From the NCBI RefSeq assembly GCF_001707755.1, contig NZ_MBDL01000009.1, forward strand, positions 186,001 to 250,000: a stretch of 64,000 bases of DNA, read 5' to 3'. The notes beneath the pieces are model-generated. The model was not told the DNA's origin, did no database searches, and saw only the letters and a list, made by a program, of their open reading frames with translations. The stretch is from Acinetobacter celticus (GTDB lineage Bacteria; Pseudomonadota; Gammaproteobacteria; Pseudomonadales; Moraxellaceae). Position 1 is the stretch's first letter; every line of letters begins with the position of its first letter. This document shows positions 17,361-27,572 of this stretch, piece after piece. The translations under genes were made by a program, and so were the position numbers.

Positions 17361-19610
17361 TTATTCAGTGACTTGAATAGCTAAACCAGCTTGAGTTGCA
17401 AGTGCAGTAAATGTTGGAAAGCTGGTAGCAACTGTTTCTGTTCCTACAATTTTAATTTCACCCGAAGTACGCAAACCGGCCATAGAAAAGCTCATCGCAA
17501 TACGATGGTCATGATGTGATTCAATTTCACCACCAGTAAAAATAGCAGACCAATCGCCAGCTTTACCTTGACCTTCAATAATAATGCCATCATCCGTTGG
17601 CGTACAATCAATCCCCATAATTTTTAAACCGTCTGCCATGACTTGAATTCGGTCAGACTCTTTGACACGAAGTTCTGCAGCACCAGTCAAAATAGTTTGC
17701 CCTTCTGCACACGCAGCAGCAATAAACAATGCAGGGAATTCATCAATTGCCAATGGCACTTGATCTTCTGGCATATGAATGCCTTTTAATGTACGCGACC
17801 CACGAATACGAATATCTGCAATAGGTTCGCCACCAGCAATACGCTCATTTTCAACAGTCAGGTCAGCACCCATCTGTTTTAAAATTTCAATCACCCCTGT
17901 ACGCGTTGGGTTAATACCCACTGCTTCCAAGGTAATATCTGAACCTTCTGTAATGGCAGCACCCACCATAAAGAACGCAGCAGATGAAATATCAGATGGA
18001 ACCTGAATATCCGTTCCAATTAACTTGCCACCACCTTGAAGCGAAATACGGTTACCTTCAGTGTTTACATCATAACCAAAAGCACGAAGCATACGTTCTG
18101 AATGGTCGCGAGTTGGCTCGGGTTCTGTCACCGCTGTTTCGCCATTTGCCCAAAGACCTGCCAATAAAATACCAGATTTCACTTGCGCAGATGCCATTGG
18201 CAAATCGTATTGAATACCTTTTAAAGCCTGATTTCCAGTAATAGAAATAGGAGGCGTGCCACGCTCACCTGTGGTTTGAATCTGTGCACCCATTGTACGT
18301 AAAGGTTTGGCTATACGTTCCATTGGGCGTTGTGTTAATGAAGCATCGCCAGTCATAACCGAATCAAATTTCTGAGCAGCCAACATGCCTGACAGCAAGC
18401 GCATCGATGTACCTGAATTCCCCATATAGAGCGCACTTGCAGGTGCTTTTAAGCCATGCATACCAACACCATGGATTGTAACTTCACCATTTTTAGGGCC
18501 TTCAATACTTACGCCCATGTCACGAAAAGCTTGTAAGGTTGCCAAAGCATCTTCACCTTCCAAGAAGCCTGTTACATGCGTAGTACCTTCGGCAATGGCA
18601 CCAAACATAATGGAACGGTGTGACACAGATTTGTCACCTGGCACGCTAAACTTACCTTGGAATTTTTTTTGGCCTGGTAAAATAGTAAATTGCTGTGTCG
18701 TCACTTTGTTTTTCTCCATCAAAGGTTTGTTGGCGAGCATATGATTAAAATGCTGTCTGGCGGCCTGTGCATGTCCTAACACACCCATCAGCGCCTGAGA
18801 ATTTTCATCTTCAATTAATTTACGCAAGGTTGTGAGCTGTTTTTCGAAGCCATCAACAGCATTTAAAATTGCTTTTTTGTTGGCAAAAAATATGTCATGC
18901 CACATTTGTGGGTCACTGGCAGCAATGCGAGAAAAGTCTCGAAAACCACCCGCGGCATAACGAAAAATATCAAAATTATCTTCACGATTGGCCAATTGCT
19001 CGACCAAATTAAATGCCATTAAATGTGGAAGATGACTGGTATGCGCAAGCACTTCATCATGCTTTTCAACATCCATACAAATCACTTCCGCTTTAGCCAC
19101 TTGCCAAAGCTGAATCAGTTTTTCCACAGCCCAATCTGCACTGCTAGGTAGCGGTGTCAAAATCACTTTATGATTTGCAAATAAATCGACTTTACCTGCA
19201 TGCACACCAGTATGTTCTGCACCTGCAATAGGATGTCCCGGAACAAAACCTTCTGGCAGATTTTCACCAAAAACGGCTTTAGCCGCTTCAACCACATTGC
19301 CTTTGGTGCTTCCCACATCGGTCAAAATAGTATGTTCCGAAAGATAAGGTTTAATGGTTTCTAAAACCTTTTGAGTCGCACGAACAGGCAATGCCAATAC
19401 CACCAAGTCAGCGCCTTGAACAGCATCAACAGGGTTGCTATAGCCTTCTTGAATTAAACCCAGCGCTTTTGCATCATCTAAGGTTTTTTGTGAACGGGTT
19501 GAAGCAACAACTTGCTTTGCCAAATTTTCGGCAATAATCACACGTGCCAAACTTGAGCCAATGAGCCCAAGTCCAATGAAAGCAACTTTTTCAAACAGTG
19601 GTCCAGACAT
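17361..19610 (-). CDS. aroA: Fused prephenate dehydrogenase / EPSP synthase
   Basis: A 749-residue bifunctional enzyme. Residues 1 to about 295 are TyrA: Rossmann motif VAFIGLGLIGSSLARVI, then GHPIAGAEHTG and HTSHLPHLMAFNLV. Residues about 312-749 are AroA, with PGDKSVSHRSIMFGAIAEG, GNSGTSMRLLSGML and DEFPALFIAAACAEG. TyrA makes the tyrosine precursor. AroA joins shikimate 3-phosphate and PEP. The fusion is known in Acinetobacter and Pseudomonas, so it is normal here. The gene begins three bases after hisC ends, so the two are co-transcribed with pheA further upstream. Confidence 0.95.
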   Translation of the reverse strand: MSGPLFEKVAFIGLGLIGSSLARVIIAENLAKQVVASTRSQKTLDDAKALGLIQEGYSNPVDAVQGADLVVLALPVRATQKVLETIKPYLSEHTILTDVGSTKGNVVEAAKAVFGENLPEGFVPGHPIAGAEHTGVHAGKVDLFANHKVILTPLPSSADWAVEKLIQLWQVAKAEVICMDVEKHDEVLAHTSHLPHLMAFNLVEQLANREDNFDIFRYAAGGFRDFSRIAASDPQMWHDIFFANKKAILNAVDGFEKQLTTLRKLIEDENSQALMGVLGHAQAARQHFNHMLANKPLMEKNKVTTQQFTILPGQKKFQGKFSVPGDKSVSHRSIMFGAIAEGTTHVTGFLEGEDALATLQAFRDMGVSIEGPKNGEVTIHGVGMHGLKAPASALYMGNSGTSMRLLSGMLAAQKFDSVMTGDASLTQRPMERIAKPLRTMGAQIQTTGERGTPPISITGNQALKGIQYDLPMASAQVKSGILLAGLWANGETAVTEPEPTRDHSERMLRAFGYDVNTEGNRISLQGGGKLIGTDIQVPSDISSAAFFMVGAAITEGSDITLEAVGINPTRTGVIEILKQMGADLTVENERIAGGEPIADIRIRGSRTLKGIHMPEDQVPLAIDEFPALFIAAACAEGQTILTGAAELRVKESDRIQVMADGLKIMGIDCTPTDDGIIIEGQGKAGDWSAIFTGGEIESHHDHRIAMSFSMAGLRTSGEIKIVGTETVATSFPTFTALATQAGLAIQVTE

Positions 19611-19613
19611 AAC

Positions 19614-20705
19614 TTACGCTTTTGCCTCTAAACCAAGCACTTTCGCTAATGCAACTAAGAACTTCGCATTTTCAGCTTCCGTCCCAATAGATACACGTAG
19701 ATGATTTGCAATGCCCACAGGACGTACAATCACACCTTCTTTCAATAAAGCATTAAATGTTTGAGCAGGATCAGCCTGAATATCCACCAAAATAAAATTG
19801 GCACGAGACGGCACATAATTTAAGCCAAGTTGTTCAAACCCCGCCTCTAACTGCGCCATACCTGCTTTGTTTACTTCACGCGATTTTTCAATAAATACGC
19901 CATCTTTCAATGCTGCCACAGCGGCCACCATTGCTAAATGATTCACATTAAATGGTTGACGAATACGGTTCAAAAAGTCTGTTACTTCAGCAGAAGCTAA
20001 AGCAAAACCGACACGCAGTGCCGCCAAACCATAACATTTAGACATGGTACGGCTAACAATTAAGTTTGGATATTGTGCAAGAAATTTCAAGCTATTGAAG
20101 TTTTCTGGGTAATATTCAACATAAGCTTCATCTAATACCACAATGACATTGGCAGGAACTTTTTGCATAAAAGCATCAAATTCAGCTTCTTCAAACCAAG
20201 TACCAGTTGGGTTATTCGGATTGGCAATAAAAATTAGTTTGGTATTGGCTTTAATTGCTTTTGCCATGGCATCTAAGTCGTGCGAAAAGCCTTTTGCAAG
20301 TACTTCAATGGCTTCTGCATTAATCGCTTGAGTGACCAAACCATATACGGCAAAGGCATGTTGGCTGTACACCACAGAATCGCTTGAAGACACAAATGCA
20401 CGTGCAAAAATTTCAAGAAGATCGTTTGAACCATTCCCCAAAGTAATACAGTTATGCGCTACACCAAACTGTGCATGCACCTGATCTTTTAGAATAAAAC
20501 CGCCACCATCAGGATATCGACCAATTTCAGCAAGTTCTGCAGCAACTGCTTCTTTGACTTTGTCAGAACAACCTAAAGGGTTTTCATTTGAGGCTAATTT
20601 GACAATGTCGGTAATACCTAATTCACGTTCAAGTTCGCTAATGGGTTTACCAGGCTGGTATGGTTTTAATTTTTCAATGCCTTCGTGGGCTGGAACAAAC
20701 GTCAT
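19614..20705 (-). CDS. hisC: Histidinol-phosphate / aromatic aminotransferase HisC
   Basis: A 363-residue PLP aminotransferase of fold type I. NENPLG, GNGSNDLLEIFARAF, NPNNPTGTWF and DEAYVEYY are family motifs. The PLP lysine lies in SRTMSKCYGLAALRVG near residue 223, and LRVSIGTEAENAKFL near the C-terminus binds phosphate. Position between pheA and tyrA-aroA, rather than in a his operon, matches the HisHb paralog of Pseudomonas. An added or main role in transaminating prephenate or aromatic keto acids is therefore likely. Length is normal. Confidence 0.9.
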   Translation of the reverse strand: MTFVPAHEGIEKLKPYQPGKPISELERELGITDIVKLASNENPLGCSDKVKEAVAAELAEIGRYPDGGGFILKDQVHAQFGVAHNCITLGNGSNDLLEIFARAFVSSSDSVVYSQHAFAVYGLVTQAINAEAIEVLAKGFSHDLDAMAKAIKANTKLIFIANPNNPTGTWFEEAEFDAFMQKVPANVIVVLDEAYVEYYPENFNSLKFLAQYPNLIVSRTMSKCYGLAALRVGFALASAEVTDFLNRIRQPFNVNHLAMVAAVAALKDGVFIEKSREVNKAGMAQLEAGFEQLGLNYVPSRANFILVDIQADPAQTFNALLKEGVIVRPVGIANHLRVSIGTEAENAKFLVALAKVLGLEAKA

Positions 20706-20774
20706 TTTACACTTCCGATATTTTCAAATAATCAATGCACTCAACTTCAATCTAAAATTAAGTGCAACTACGAT

Positions 20775-21884
20775 TTATAACACGGCAATAGGATATGAAC
20801 CCAATACACGAATTTCTTTCACCAAAGGACGAATCTCTTCAATGGCAGCTTTTACATTGTCCTGTTCGACATGGCCTTCTAAATCGATGAAGAACACATA
20901 AGCCCATTTTTCAGGCAAAGCAGGTCGTGTTTCAATACTGGTTAAACTAATATTGTGTTTTGCAAAAGGTGCAAGAATTTCTAACAATGCACCCGCACGG
21001 TCATGTGCAGAAATAAGTAATGATGTTTTATCATTGCCACTTTGCGGAATTTTTTCACGGCCAATCACCAAGAAACGCGTGGTGTTTTCTGGGTTATCTT
21101 CAATATTGCCATGTAAAATTTCTAAGTCGTAAATATTCGCAGCCACGTCTGATGCAATTGCTGCTGAATGCCATTCGTTACGAATACGGCGTGCAGCTTC
21201 GGCATTTGAACTAAGTGCAACACGTTCTACACCCGGATAATGCGCGTCTAACCAACCACGGCATTGCGCCAAAGTTTGTTGATGGGCATAAATCTGCTTA
21301 ATGCTGTCTTTACGGGTATTTTCAGACACTAAAAACTGGTGATGAATACGCAATTCAACTTCACCAATTACATTTAAATGTGATGCTTTAAAACAATCTA
21401 AAGTATGATTAACCACTCCTTCAGATGAGTTTTCTACAGGAACCAAACCATAGTGTGCACTACCCGCTTCAACTTCACGGAACACTTCATCAATGGTTGG
21501 TAACGGACGGATCACAGCATCGTGACCGAAATGTTTAAGTACAGCAGAATGCGTATACGTACCCACTGGGCCTAAAAATGCAATACTTTGCGGTGCTTCA
21601 AGCGCCAAACATGCCGACATAATTTCACGAAATAAGCGTGCCATAGTCACATCAGACAAAGGCCCTTCGTTGCGCTCCATAACATTACGTAAAACTTGCG
21701 CCTCACGCTCAGGACGGTAAAACAGCGGGTTCTCTTCGGCGGCAAACTTCGCTTTAGCAACTGCTTCTGCTAGCTTTGCGCGACGGTTAATTAGTTGCTG
21801 AATCTGCATATCAACAGAGTCGATATCATCGCGGATTTGAGCTAAATCAATAGAAGCCGTGGTGTTCTGATCGTCATTGATCAT
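20775..21884 (-). CDS. pheA: Chorismate mutase / prephenate dehydratase
   Basis: A 369-residue P-protein. The N-terminal AroQ mutase domain (about 1-100) has IDSVDMQIQQLINRRAKLA. The dehydratase domain contains IAFLGPVGTYTHSAVL and the catalytic region ENSSEGVVNHTLDCF. The C-terminal ACT domain (about 285-360) shows HDRAGALLEILAPF and SIETRPALPEKWAYVFF, the phenylalanine-sensing GALV and ESRP-like motifs. I chose the ATG at 21884, with AAGGG upstream. An earlier ATG at 21908 has no ribosome site. It leads the hisC and tyrA-aroA cluster. Confidence 0.95.
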   Translation of the reverse strand: MINDDQNTTASIDLAQIRDDIDSVDMQIQQLINRRAKLAEAVAKAKFAAEENPLFYRPEREAQVLRNVMERNEGPLSDVTMARLFREIMSACLALEAPQSIAFLGPVGTYTHSAVLKHFGHDAVIRPLPTIDEVFREVEAGSAHYGLVPVENSSEGVVNHTLDCFKASHLNVIGEVELRIHHQFLVSENTRKDSIKQIYAHQQTLAQCRGWLDAHYPGVERVALSSNAEAARRIRNEWHSAAIASDVAANIYDLEILHGNIEDNPENTTRFLVIGREKIPQSGNDKTSLLISAHDRAGALLEILAPFAKHNISLTSIETRPALPEKWAYVFFIDLEGHVEQDNVKAAIEEIRPLVKEIRVLGSYPIAVL

Positions 21885-22369
21885 TGTTATGTCGCCCTTC
21901 AAAAACATGGTTGTAAACAGTATAACAATAGTTAGCTTTCAAATGTTACGCAATAAGACTTTGATTGATTCAGTCTTAAAAACATACAGTTGTTTAAACC
22001 TTCAGCATGACTTAGAATAAATATCAACAAAACAAATATATAAAAATATGGTTTACAAGATAAATTCGTAAAACGGATCTGTTGAATAGTGCCTGAATAT
22101 CGTGATGTGATTAGTATGAAATTGATTATCCGATCCAATTTTCATCTACAAGAAATTACTTACAAATAGATTAATAATTAGACTAAATTGGTTTAGTATT
22201 TAACGAAACAGTTCACAAAAATATTCATTAACTGTTCATTTAGTTTCCATTTTACTGACTTTAAACTCGCTTTTTAATTAGGTTTTTAGACTGAGCGACA
22301 ACAAAGTCATCACCAATTATTAATCATTTTTCTATCGTCTTTAAAAAAAACAATACGGGAGTACAAATA
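21885..22369. other. Divergent intergenic region, 485 bases
   Basis: Promoters for pheA (minus) and the PfpI-like gene (plus) must lie here. No ORF is convincing. Two near-matching octamers, CAGTTCAC (about 22209) and CTGTTCAT (about 22232), lie 23 bases apart. I see no leader-peptide attenuator with a phenylalanine run before pheA. Confidence 0.35.
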
Positions 22370-22888
22370 ATGCGCAAAAGAATCGCTGTACTGGTTACGC
22401 ATGACTTTGAAGATTCTGAATATACAGAAACTGTAGAAGCCTTCCGTGCAGCCCGTCATTGCATTTCCAATATAGAGCATCAAGCAGGAAACATTGTCTA
22501 TGGGAAACACCGCAAGTCTGCGGTCACGATTGATCTCAGTATTGATCTGGTTTCCATCCATGATTTTGATGCTTTACTCATTCCTGGCGGTCACTCGCCC
22601 AATTTACTGCGCGCAGATGAACGCTATGTCGACTTTGTCCGATGTTTTGCAGGTGCCTACAAACCTATTCTGTGCATTTGTCATGGCCCGCAATTATTGA
22701 TTAATGCTCAAATCGTCAAAGGACGTCGTATGACCTCTATTCAACCGATTATTGATGATCTAGTGAATGCAGGTGCGGTGTATTATGATCAACCTGTCGT
22801 GAATGATAATAATTTATACATTAGCTCACGAGCACCCGATGACTTACCTGAATTTATACGTGAAAGTCTGCAAGTCCTTAGCAAATAA
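22370..22888 (+). CDS. DJ-1/PfpI family protein (YhbO-like)
   Basis: A 172-residue protein. The nucleophile elbow is ILCICHGPQLLI, with the reactive Cys near residue 104, followed by His as in PfpI, YhbO and YajL relatives. RIAVLVTHDFEDSEYTE supplies the conserved acidic residue near 14-18. DALLIPGGHSPNLLRADERYV is the second family signature. These proteins act in stress protection as glyoxalases or possible deglycases; peptidase activity is doubtful. The gene stands alone with its own terminator. Confidence 0.88.
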   Translation: MRKRIAVLVTHDFEDSEYTETVEAFRAARHCISNIEHQAGNIVYGKHRKSAVTIDLSIDLVSIHDFDALLIPGGHSPNLLRADERYVDFVRCFAGAYKPILCICHGPQLLINAQIVKGRRMTSIQPIIDDLVNAGAVYYDQPVVNDNNLYISSRAPDDLPEFIRESLQVLSK

Positions 22889-22914
22889 AAAAGAGCCTTT
22901 AAGGCTCTTTTTTT
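22888..22914. terminator. Terminator between PfpI-like and acyl-CoA dehydrogenase genes
   Basis: AAAAAGAGCC (22888-22897) pairs with GGCTCTTTTT (22903-22912). T-rich on both strands. Confidence 0.85.
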
Positions 22915-22924
22915 AAATGATGCA

Positions 22925-24067
22925 TTAACGCCCTAGCAAACCACGAGCAACAATCTCTTTCATAATTTCATTGGTGCCACCATAAATGCGCTGAATACGT
23001 GCGTCGACAAAGAAACGTGAAATTGGATATTCGCTCATGTACCCGTAACCGCCAAATAATTGCAGTAGGTTATCGGCAATTTTCATCTGCATATCTGTCG
23101 AGAAACTTTTTAAGGCTGCTGCTGTTTCAACATCCAGCTTGCCTTGCATATACAGTTCTACATTTTGATTATAAAACGCAGCTGTTGCCAATTCGTCAAT
23201 TTTAGCCTGAGCAATCACAAAACGGGTGTTTTGAAATTGACTGATCGGCTGACCAAAAGCTTGACGCTCTTTGACATACTGAATTGTGACGTCGATAGAA
23301 CCTCGAATTGCACCAATAGCCGTCGCTGCAATGGCTGTACGTTCACGTGGCAACTCTTGCATTAAATAGGCAAAACCTTGGCCTGCCTGTCCTAAAAGTT
23401 GCTCTTTCGGTACTTTTACATTGTCATAAAATAGTTCTGATGTATCTTGTGAATGTAAGCCAATCTTTTCCAGATTTGTGCCTTTCTTAAAGCCGTCTAA
23501 GTGCGTGTCGACCAATAAAAGTGAAACACCCTTTGCACGTGCTTGCGGGTCTGTTTTAGCCGCCAACACAACTAAGTCGGCATGCTGACCATTTGAAATA
23601 AAGGTCTTCGAACCATTAAGCAGGTAATGGTCGCCTTGTAGAATTGCACTACTACGCATCGCCTGTAAGTCAGAACCTGCACCAGGCTCGGTCATGCCAA
23701 TTGCACCAACAACTTCACCGCTCACCATTTTAGGTAACCAATGTTGTTTTTGCGCTTCTGAACCAATATGCAAAATATACGGCGCTGCAATTTCCGAATG
23801 ACATGAAATACCCGTAGAAAGTGCACTAAACCCTGCACGAGCAGACTCTTCGACCAACATTAAAGAATAATGCGTTGGTACACCATAACCACCATATTCT
23901 TCAGGTACATCAATACAAAGAAAGCCATTTTCGCCCAAAGCATTCCAAACAGAACGTGGCATAAGACCATCGCGCTCCCACTGCTCATAATGCGGTGCAA
24001 TATGTTCATTCATAAAACGGCGGAAATTATCACGAAATAGTTCTAAATCTGCATCATAAGCTAGCAT
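22925..24067 (-). CDS. Acyl-CoA dehydrogenase
   Basis: A 380-residue FAD flavoprotein of the short or medium-chain class. The FAD and substrate loops are GAIGMTEPGAGSDLQAM (about 124 on) and LNGSKTFISNG. RQAFGQPISQFQNTRF lies near 270. The catalytic glutamate is in RIYGGTNEIMKEIV near residue 367, the usual MCAD-type position. QLFGGYGYMSEYPI precedes it. It catalyses alpha-beta desaturation of acyl-CoA, probably in fatty-acid or branched-chain catabolism. No CoA-transferase or enoyl hydratase neighbour is present, so the chain length cannot be inferred from context. Confidence 0.9.
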   Translation of the reverse strand: MLAYDADLELFRDNFRRFMNEHIAPHYEQWERDGLMPRSVWNALGENGFLCIDVPEEYGGYGVPTHYSLMLVEESARAGFSALSTGISCHSEIAAPYILHIGSEAQKQHWLPKMVSGEVVGAIGMTEPGAGSDLQAMRSSAILQGDHYLLNGSKTFISNGQHADLVVLAAKTDPQARAKGVSLLLVDTHLDGFKKGTNLEKIGLHSQDTSELFYDNVKVPKEQLLGQAGQGFAYLMQELPRERTAIAATAIGAIRGSIDVTIQYVKERQAFGQPISQFQNTRFVIAQAKIDELATAAFYNQNVELYMQGKLDVETAAALKSFSTDMQMKIADNLLQLFGGYGYMSEYPISRFFVDARIQRIYGGTNEIMKEIVARGLLGR

Positions 24068-24186
24068 TTCTTTTCCTTATTGAGATGATGTGGTTTTATG
24101 ACCTTATCCTATTGTAATTCTAGGTATTCGTCATGGGCCAAAACCTGCGCGTTCAATTTATATTGCAAATTCTATTGCCCATAAAA

Positions 24187-24210
24187 AAAAGGAAGCTGAT
24201 GCTTCCTTTT
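24187..24210 (-). terminator. dctA terminator
   Basis: AAAAGGAAGC (24187-24196) pairs with GCTTCCTTTT (24201-24210) around TGAT. The left A-run is a T-run on the minus strand. Confidence 0.85.
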
Positions 24211-24229
24211 TCACTCATTCAATAACTGA

Positions 24230-25573
24230 TTAAACAAGCTGTGTATTTTCTTCTGCCATTTGACGGTCTACATCTTCTGGGTTTGCCAAAGCATGGTTTA
24301 ATTTATCCATGTCCAACTGCCCCACCCATTTTGCAACCACAATAGTTGCCAATGAGTTACCCACTAAATTCGTTAATGCACGTGCTTCAGACATGAAACG
24401 GTCAATACCTAAAATTAGTGCCAAACCAGCAACTGGAATATGACCGACCGCAGACAATGTCGCCGCCATTACAATAAAGCCAGAACCCGTGACACCTGCA
24501 GCGCCTTTAGATGAAATCAGCAAGACTGCAAGTAAGGTAATTTGATGCGAAAGATCTAACTGAGTATTGGTTGCTTGTGCAATAAAAATTGCCGCCATGG
24601 TCAGGTAAATAGACGTACCATCTAAGTTAAATGAATAACCTGTTGGAATCACCAAACCAACCACCGATTTTTCACAACCTGCAATTTCAAGCTTTTTCAA
24701 CATGCGTGGTAAAACTGATTCTGAAGATGACGTCCCCAGTACAATCAGTAATTCTTCACGGATCATACGAATCATTTTCAAAATACTAAAACCGCTTATA
24801 CGGGCAATCGTACCTAGAATGAAGAAAACAAAAAGCAAACAGGTAATATAGAAGCAAATAATTAACTGTGCCAACTGCGCCAGTGAACCAATACCATATT
24901 TACCAATGGTATAAGCCATTGCACCGAATGCACCAATTGGCGCTAATTTCATGATCATATTTACAATGTTAAAGAACACATGTGAAATTTGATCAATAAA
25001 TTTCAATACTGGTTTACCAGCAGCACCTAATTTATGCAGTGCAAAACCAAAAAGTAATGCAAACAAAAGAACTTGAAGAATTTCACCTTGAGCAAATGCA
25101 CCGACAACAGTATCAGGAATAATATTCATGAAAAAGTCAGTGCTCGACTGTGCTGCACCAGATTCTATATATTTAGAAATACCCGCAGTATCTAAAGATG
25201 CAGGATCGACATTCATGCCGACACCTGGTTTTGCAATGTTAATCACCAATAAGCCAATCACTAAGGCAATGGTCGAAACAATTTCAAAATACAGCAATGC
25301 AATACCGCCAGTTTTACCCACTGACTTCATACTTTCCATACCAGCAATACCGCTCACCACGGTACAGAAAATCACTGGTGCGATAATCATCTTAATGAGC
25401 TTAATGAAGCCTTGTCCTAATGGATATAACTGCTCGCCTAAGCCTTTTACATATTGTTCAGTACCGTTGACAAGTTGAGTGCCACTTGGGTAAAAATGCC
25501 CAACCAGAACACCGGCAATAATAGCGACTATCACTTGAAAATACAGCGACTTATAAATTGGTTTTTTAGCCAT
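24230..25573 (-). CDS. dctA: C4-dicarboxylate transporter DctA
   Basis: A 447-residue inner-membrane symporter of the glutamate/dicarboxylate family (DAACS). Conserved elements are [18 protein letters not shown], the serine-rich hairpin [13 protein letters not shown] near 277, [19 protein letters not shown] near 312, and [33 protein letters not shown] in helix 8 matches DctA rather than GltP. It takes up succinate, fumarate and malate with protons. No DctBD-like sensor pair adjoins it. The upstream region carries two palindromes. Confidence 0.9.
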   Translation of the reverse strand: MAKKPIYKSLYFQVIVAIIAGVLVGHFYPSGTQLVNGTEQYVKGLGEQLYPLGQGFIKLIKMIIAPVIFCTVVSGIAGMESMKSVGKTGGIALLYFEIVSTIALVIGLLVINIAKPGVGMNVDPASLDTAGISKYIESGAAQSSTDFFMNIIPDTVVGAFAQGEILQVLLFALLFGFALHKLGAAGKPVLKFIDQISHVFFNIVNMIMKLAPIGAFGAMAYTIGKYGIGSLAQLAQLIICFYITCLLFVFFILGTIARISGFSILKMIRMIREELLIVLGTSSSESVLPRMLKKLEIAGCEKSVVGLVIPTGYSFNLDGTSIYLTMAAIFIAQATNTQLDLSHQITLLAVLLISSKGAAGVTGSGFIVMAATLSAVGHIPVAGLALILGIDRFMSEARALTNLVGNSLATIVVAKWVGQLDMDKLNHALANPEDVDRQMAEENTQLV

Positions 25574-25990
25574 GAGAATTCTTCACGATCTGTTGCTTCA
25601 CTCAGAAGCTTCTTTTATTGTCTATTTCTTTTCAAAAACAAACAGCCCAAACTCATTTGCCGCTGACAAAAGAGCACCATCGTATTGGGTATCGCCCAAT
25701 ATTTAGAAAACATTAATAAACTGTGAATATGGTTTTAGAACAAAACCACGCCATGCCAAAATTTCATTCAGCAAAAGCTCAGGAGATGAAGAACACACAA
25801 GAGTACGGTTAAATTTTACCTAATTTTTATTTTTTTGTTTGGCCTCAAATGTTAAATTTGATTAACAAATAAACGAGTTTCATTAGACCATAGTCTAAAC
25901 CCCTACCAAATAAGCACTAGAATTTGGCTGAAAAACATAAAAGATCAAAGTAGACTACAGGGTTTGCCTGTACTTTTAAAAGCTTGTTGA
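25574..25990. promoter_or_regulatory. dctA-ybiB divergent region with two palindromes
   Basis: No gene is visible in these 417 bases. TATTGGG (25683-25689) pairs with CCCAATA (25695-25701) about 110 bases before dctA. TTAGACCATAGTCTAA (25883-25898) is a 16-base palindrome closer to the plus-strand gene. Both are operator candidates. Confidence 0.35.
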
Positions 25991-27007
25991 ATGAATACTA
26001 AACGCAATATTTATAAAGATTTTGAACATCCTTTTGCCCAATTTATCCGAATTATTGGCAAAGGAAAAAATGGCGCACGCTCGCTCACCTTTGAAGAAGC
26101 TTATGAAGCCTTTAGCATGATTCTCAAAGATGAAGTATTGGATGTGCAATTGGGTGCATTTTTAATGCTTCTACGAGTAAAAGAAGAATCGGTAGATGAA
26201 CTTGCGGGTTTTGTACAGGCCACACGAGATCAATTAACATTTAAACCCTTACAGGTCGATTTAGACTGGTCTTCGTATGCAGGCAAACGAAAACATTACC
26301 CTTGGTTTTTACTGGCCGCTCTGACTTTAGCAAAGCATGGTTATAAAGTCGTCATGCACGGCGCATCTGGCCATACCATGAACCGTATGTATACCGAACA
26401 AGTTTTAGAATATCTAGACTACCCCATCTGTCAAAATGACCAAGATGTTGAAACGCAATTGGCTACGCGTAATTTTGCCTATTTGCCCTTACATGCTATT
26501 TCCCCTATTTTAAGTGACTTAATTTCCCTGCGAAATGTCATGGGACTACGTTCACCCATTCATACATTGGCACGCTTAATTAACCCATTTAATGCCAAAG
26601 CAACCCTCCAAGCCATTTTCCATCCTGCCTATCGAAGCTCACATCAACAAACTGCTTTTCAATTGGGCTATCAAAATAGTGCCGTGATAAAAGGTGAAGG
26701 TGGTGAATTTGAACGTAACCCAGATGCTAAAACCCTAATATGTGGTATTCAAAATGGACAATTATACGAACATGAATTGCCTAAATTGACAGACAACCGC
26801 AGTCCGATTGAAGAACAGCTTGATTTGGCCGTATTTAAAGCGGTTTGGGAAGGTAAGCAAAGCCATAGCTATGGTGAAATTGCCACCATTGAAACGATGG
26901 GTATTGCCCTGTATGCCATGGGGGTTTGTGAACGTCATGACCTTGCTATGCAGCAGGCGCAAACCCTTTGGCTTAATCGGCACCTAATCACTAGCGAAAA
27001 ACCATAG
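25991..27007 (+). CDS. ybiB: Glycosyltransferase family 3-like protein (YbiB/TrpD2)
   Basis: A 338-residue protein with the anthranilate phosphoribosyltransferase fold. The N-terminal helical domain has LTFEEAYEAFSMIL and LGAFLMLLRVKEESVDELAGF. The TrpD glycine-rich motif GTGG is absent; instead KVVMHGASGHTMNRMYTEQVLEYL is seen, as in the YbiB/TrpD2 subgroup, which binds nucleic acid instead of making tryptophan. LRNVMGLRSPIHTLARLINP is a further subgroup marker. KGEGGEFERNPD near 237 matches the conserved tail motif. Single gene. Confidence 0.8.
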   Translation: MNTKRNIYKDFEHPFAQFIRIIGKGKNGARSLTFEEAYEAFSMILKDEVLDVQLGAFLMLLRVKEESVDELAGFVQATRDQLTFKPLQVDLDWSSYAGKRKHYPWFLLAALTLAKHGYKVVMHGASGHTMNRMYTEQVLEYLDYPICQNDQDVETQLATRNFAYLPLHAISPILSDLISLRNVMGLRSPIHTLARLINPFNAKATLQAIFHPAYRSSHQQTAFQLGYQNSAVIKGEGGEFERNPDAKTLICGIQNGQLYEHELPKLTDNRSPIEEQLDLAVFKAVWEGKQSHSYGEIATIETMGIALYAMGVCERHDLAMQQAQTLWLNRHLITSEKP

Positions 27008-27034
27008 AAATATAACAAGATTGATACAGACGGC

Positions 27035-27066
27035 TTTTAGATCTGCTAGTCATGGTAGATCTAAAA
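27035..27066 (+). terminator. Hairpin after ybiB
   Basis: TTTTAGATCT (27035-27044) pairs with AGATCTAAAA (27057-27066). No T-run follows. Confidence 0.45.
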
Positions 27067-27123
27067 TGCTAATTTAATAAATGTGCATTCTTTAGCAAAA
27101 ATATAAAAAAATGAGGATTCCAC

Positions 27124-27492
27124 ATGAATACTATTTTCAATAGCCATCAAGTAGAAAAAGAAGAGCTTGCTCGCACTGCATTATATGAGGCGATTTGCTT
27201 TAGAAATCCATTCACCCAAATTGTGATGCAATTTATACAACATCATCTGGACAGCATACCTGCTGACTATTGGACGTCACATTTTGGCTCACCCAAACCC
27301 AGCACTGAACAAATTATTAATAAGTTAGAATTGGATGATCGTTATTTTTTAAATTCTGATAATTTGACTGAAGAAGAAATAGCATTTCATGCCAATCATT
27401 TAGATTTTATATTGCCCGCAGATGCTAGCCCCTATGCACTCTGTGTGAGTTTCGAGCTTGGACAACCCTACTCCATTAGTATTGTGAATTAA
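27124..27492 (+). CDS. Hypothetical protein
   Basis: A 122-residue soluble, acidic protein. I do not recognise it. The N-terminal half is probably helical (EKEELARTALYEAICF), and the C-terminal half is more beta-like and ends in LGQPYSISIVN. No signal peptide or metal motif is seen. The ribosome site ATGAGGATT precedes the ATG at good spacing, and a strong terminator follows, so it is a real single gene. Confidence 0.7.
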   Translation: MNTIFNSHQVEKEELARTALYEAICFRNPFTQIVMQFIQHHLDSIPADYWTSHFGSPKPSTEQIINKLELDDRYFLNSDNLTEEEIAFHANHLDFILPADASPYALCVSFELGQPYSISIVN

Positions 27493-27519
27493 AAAAACCA
27501 GCATCATGCTGGTTTTTTT
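27493..27519 (+). terminator. Terminator of the 27124 gene
   Basis: A stem of AAAAACCAGC with GCTGGTTTTT and a T-run. Starts one base after the stop codon. Confidence 0.85.
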
Positions 27520-27572
27520 AATTGATGCTTTATGCCATTTTTGAATAAAGCATTTTGATATTTTATGCAGTC

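Noticed and set aside
21932-22138. 68-codon minus-strand ORF in the pheA upstream region
   Set aside because: AT-rich chance reading, no ribosome site, no leader-peptide phenylalanine run that would support pheA attenuation.
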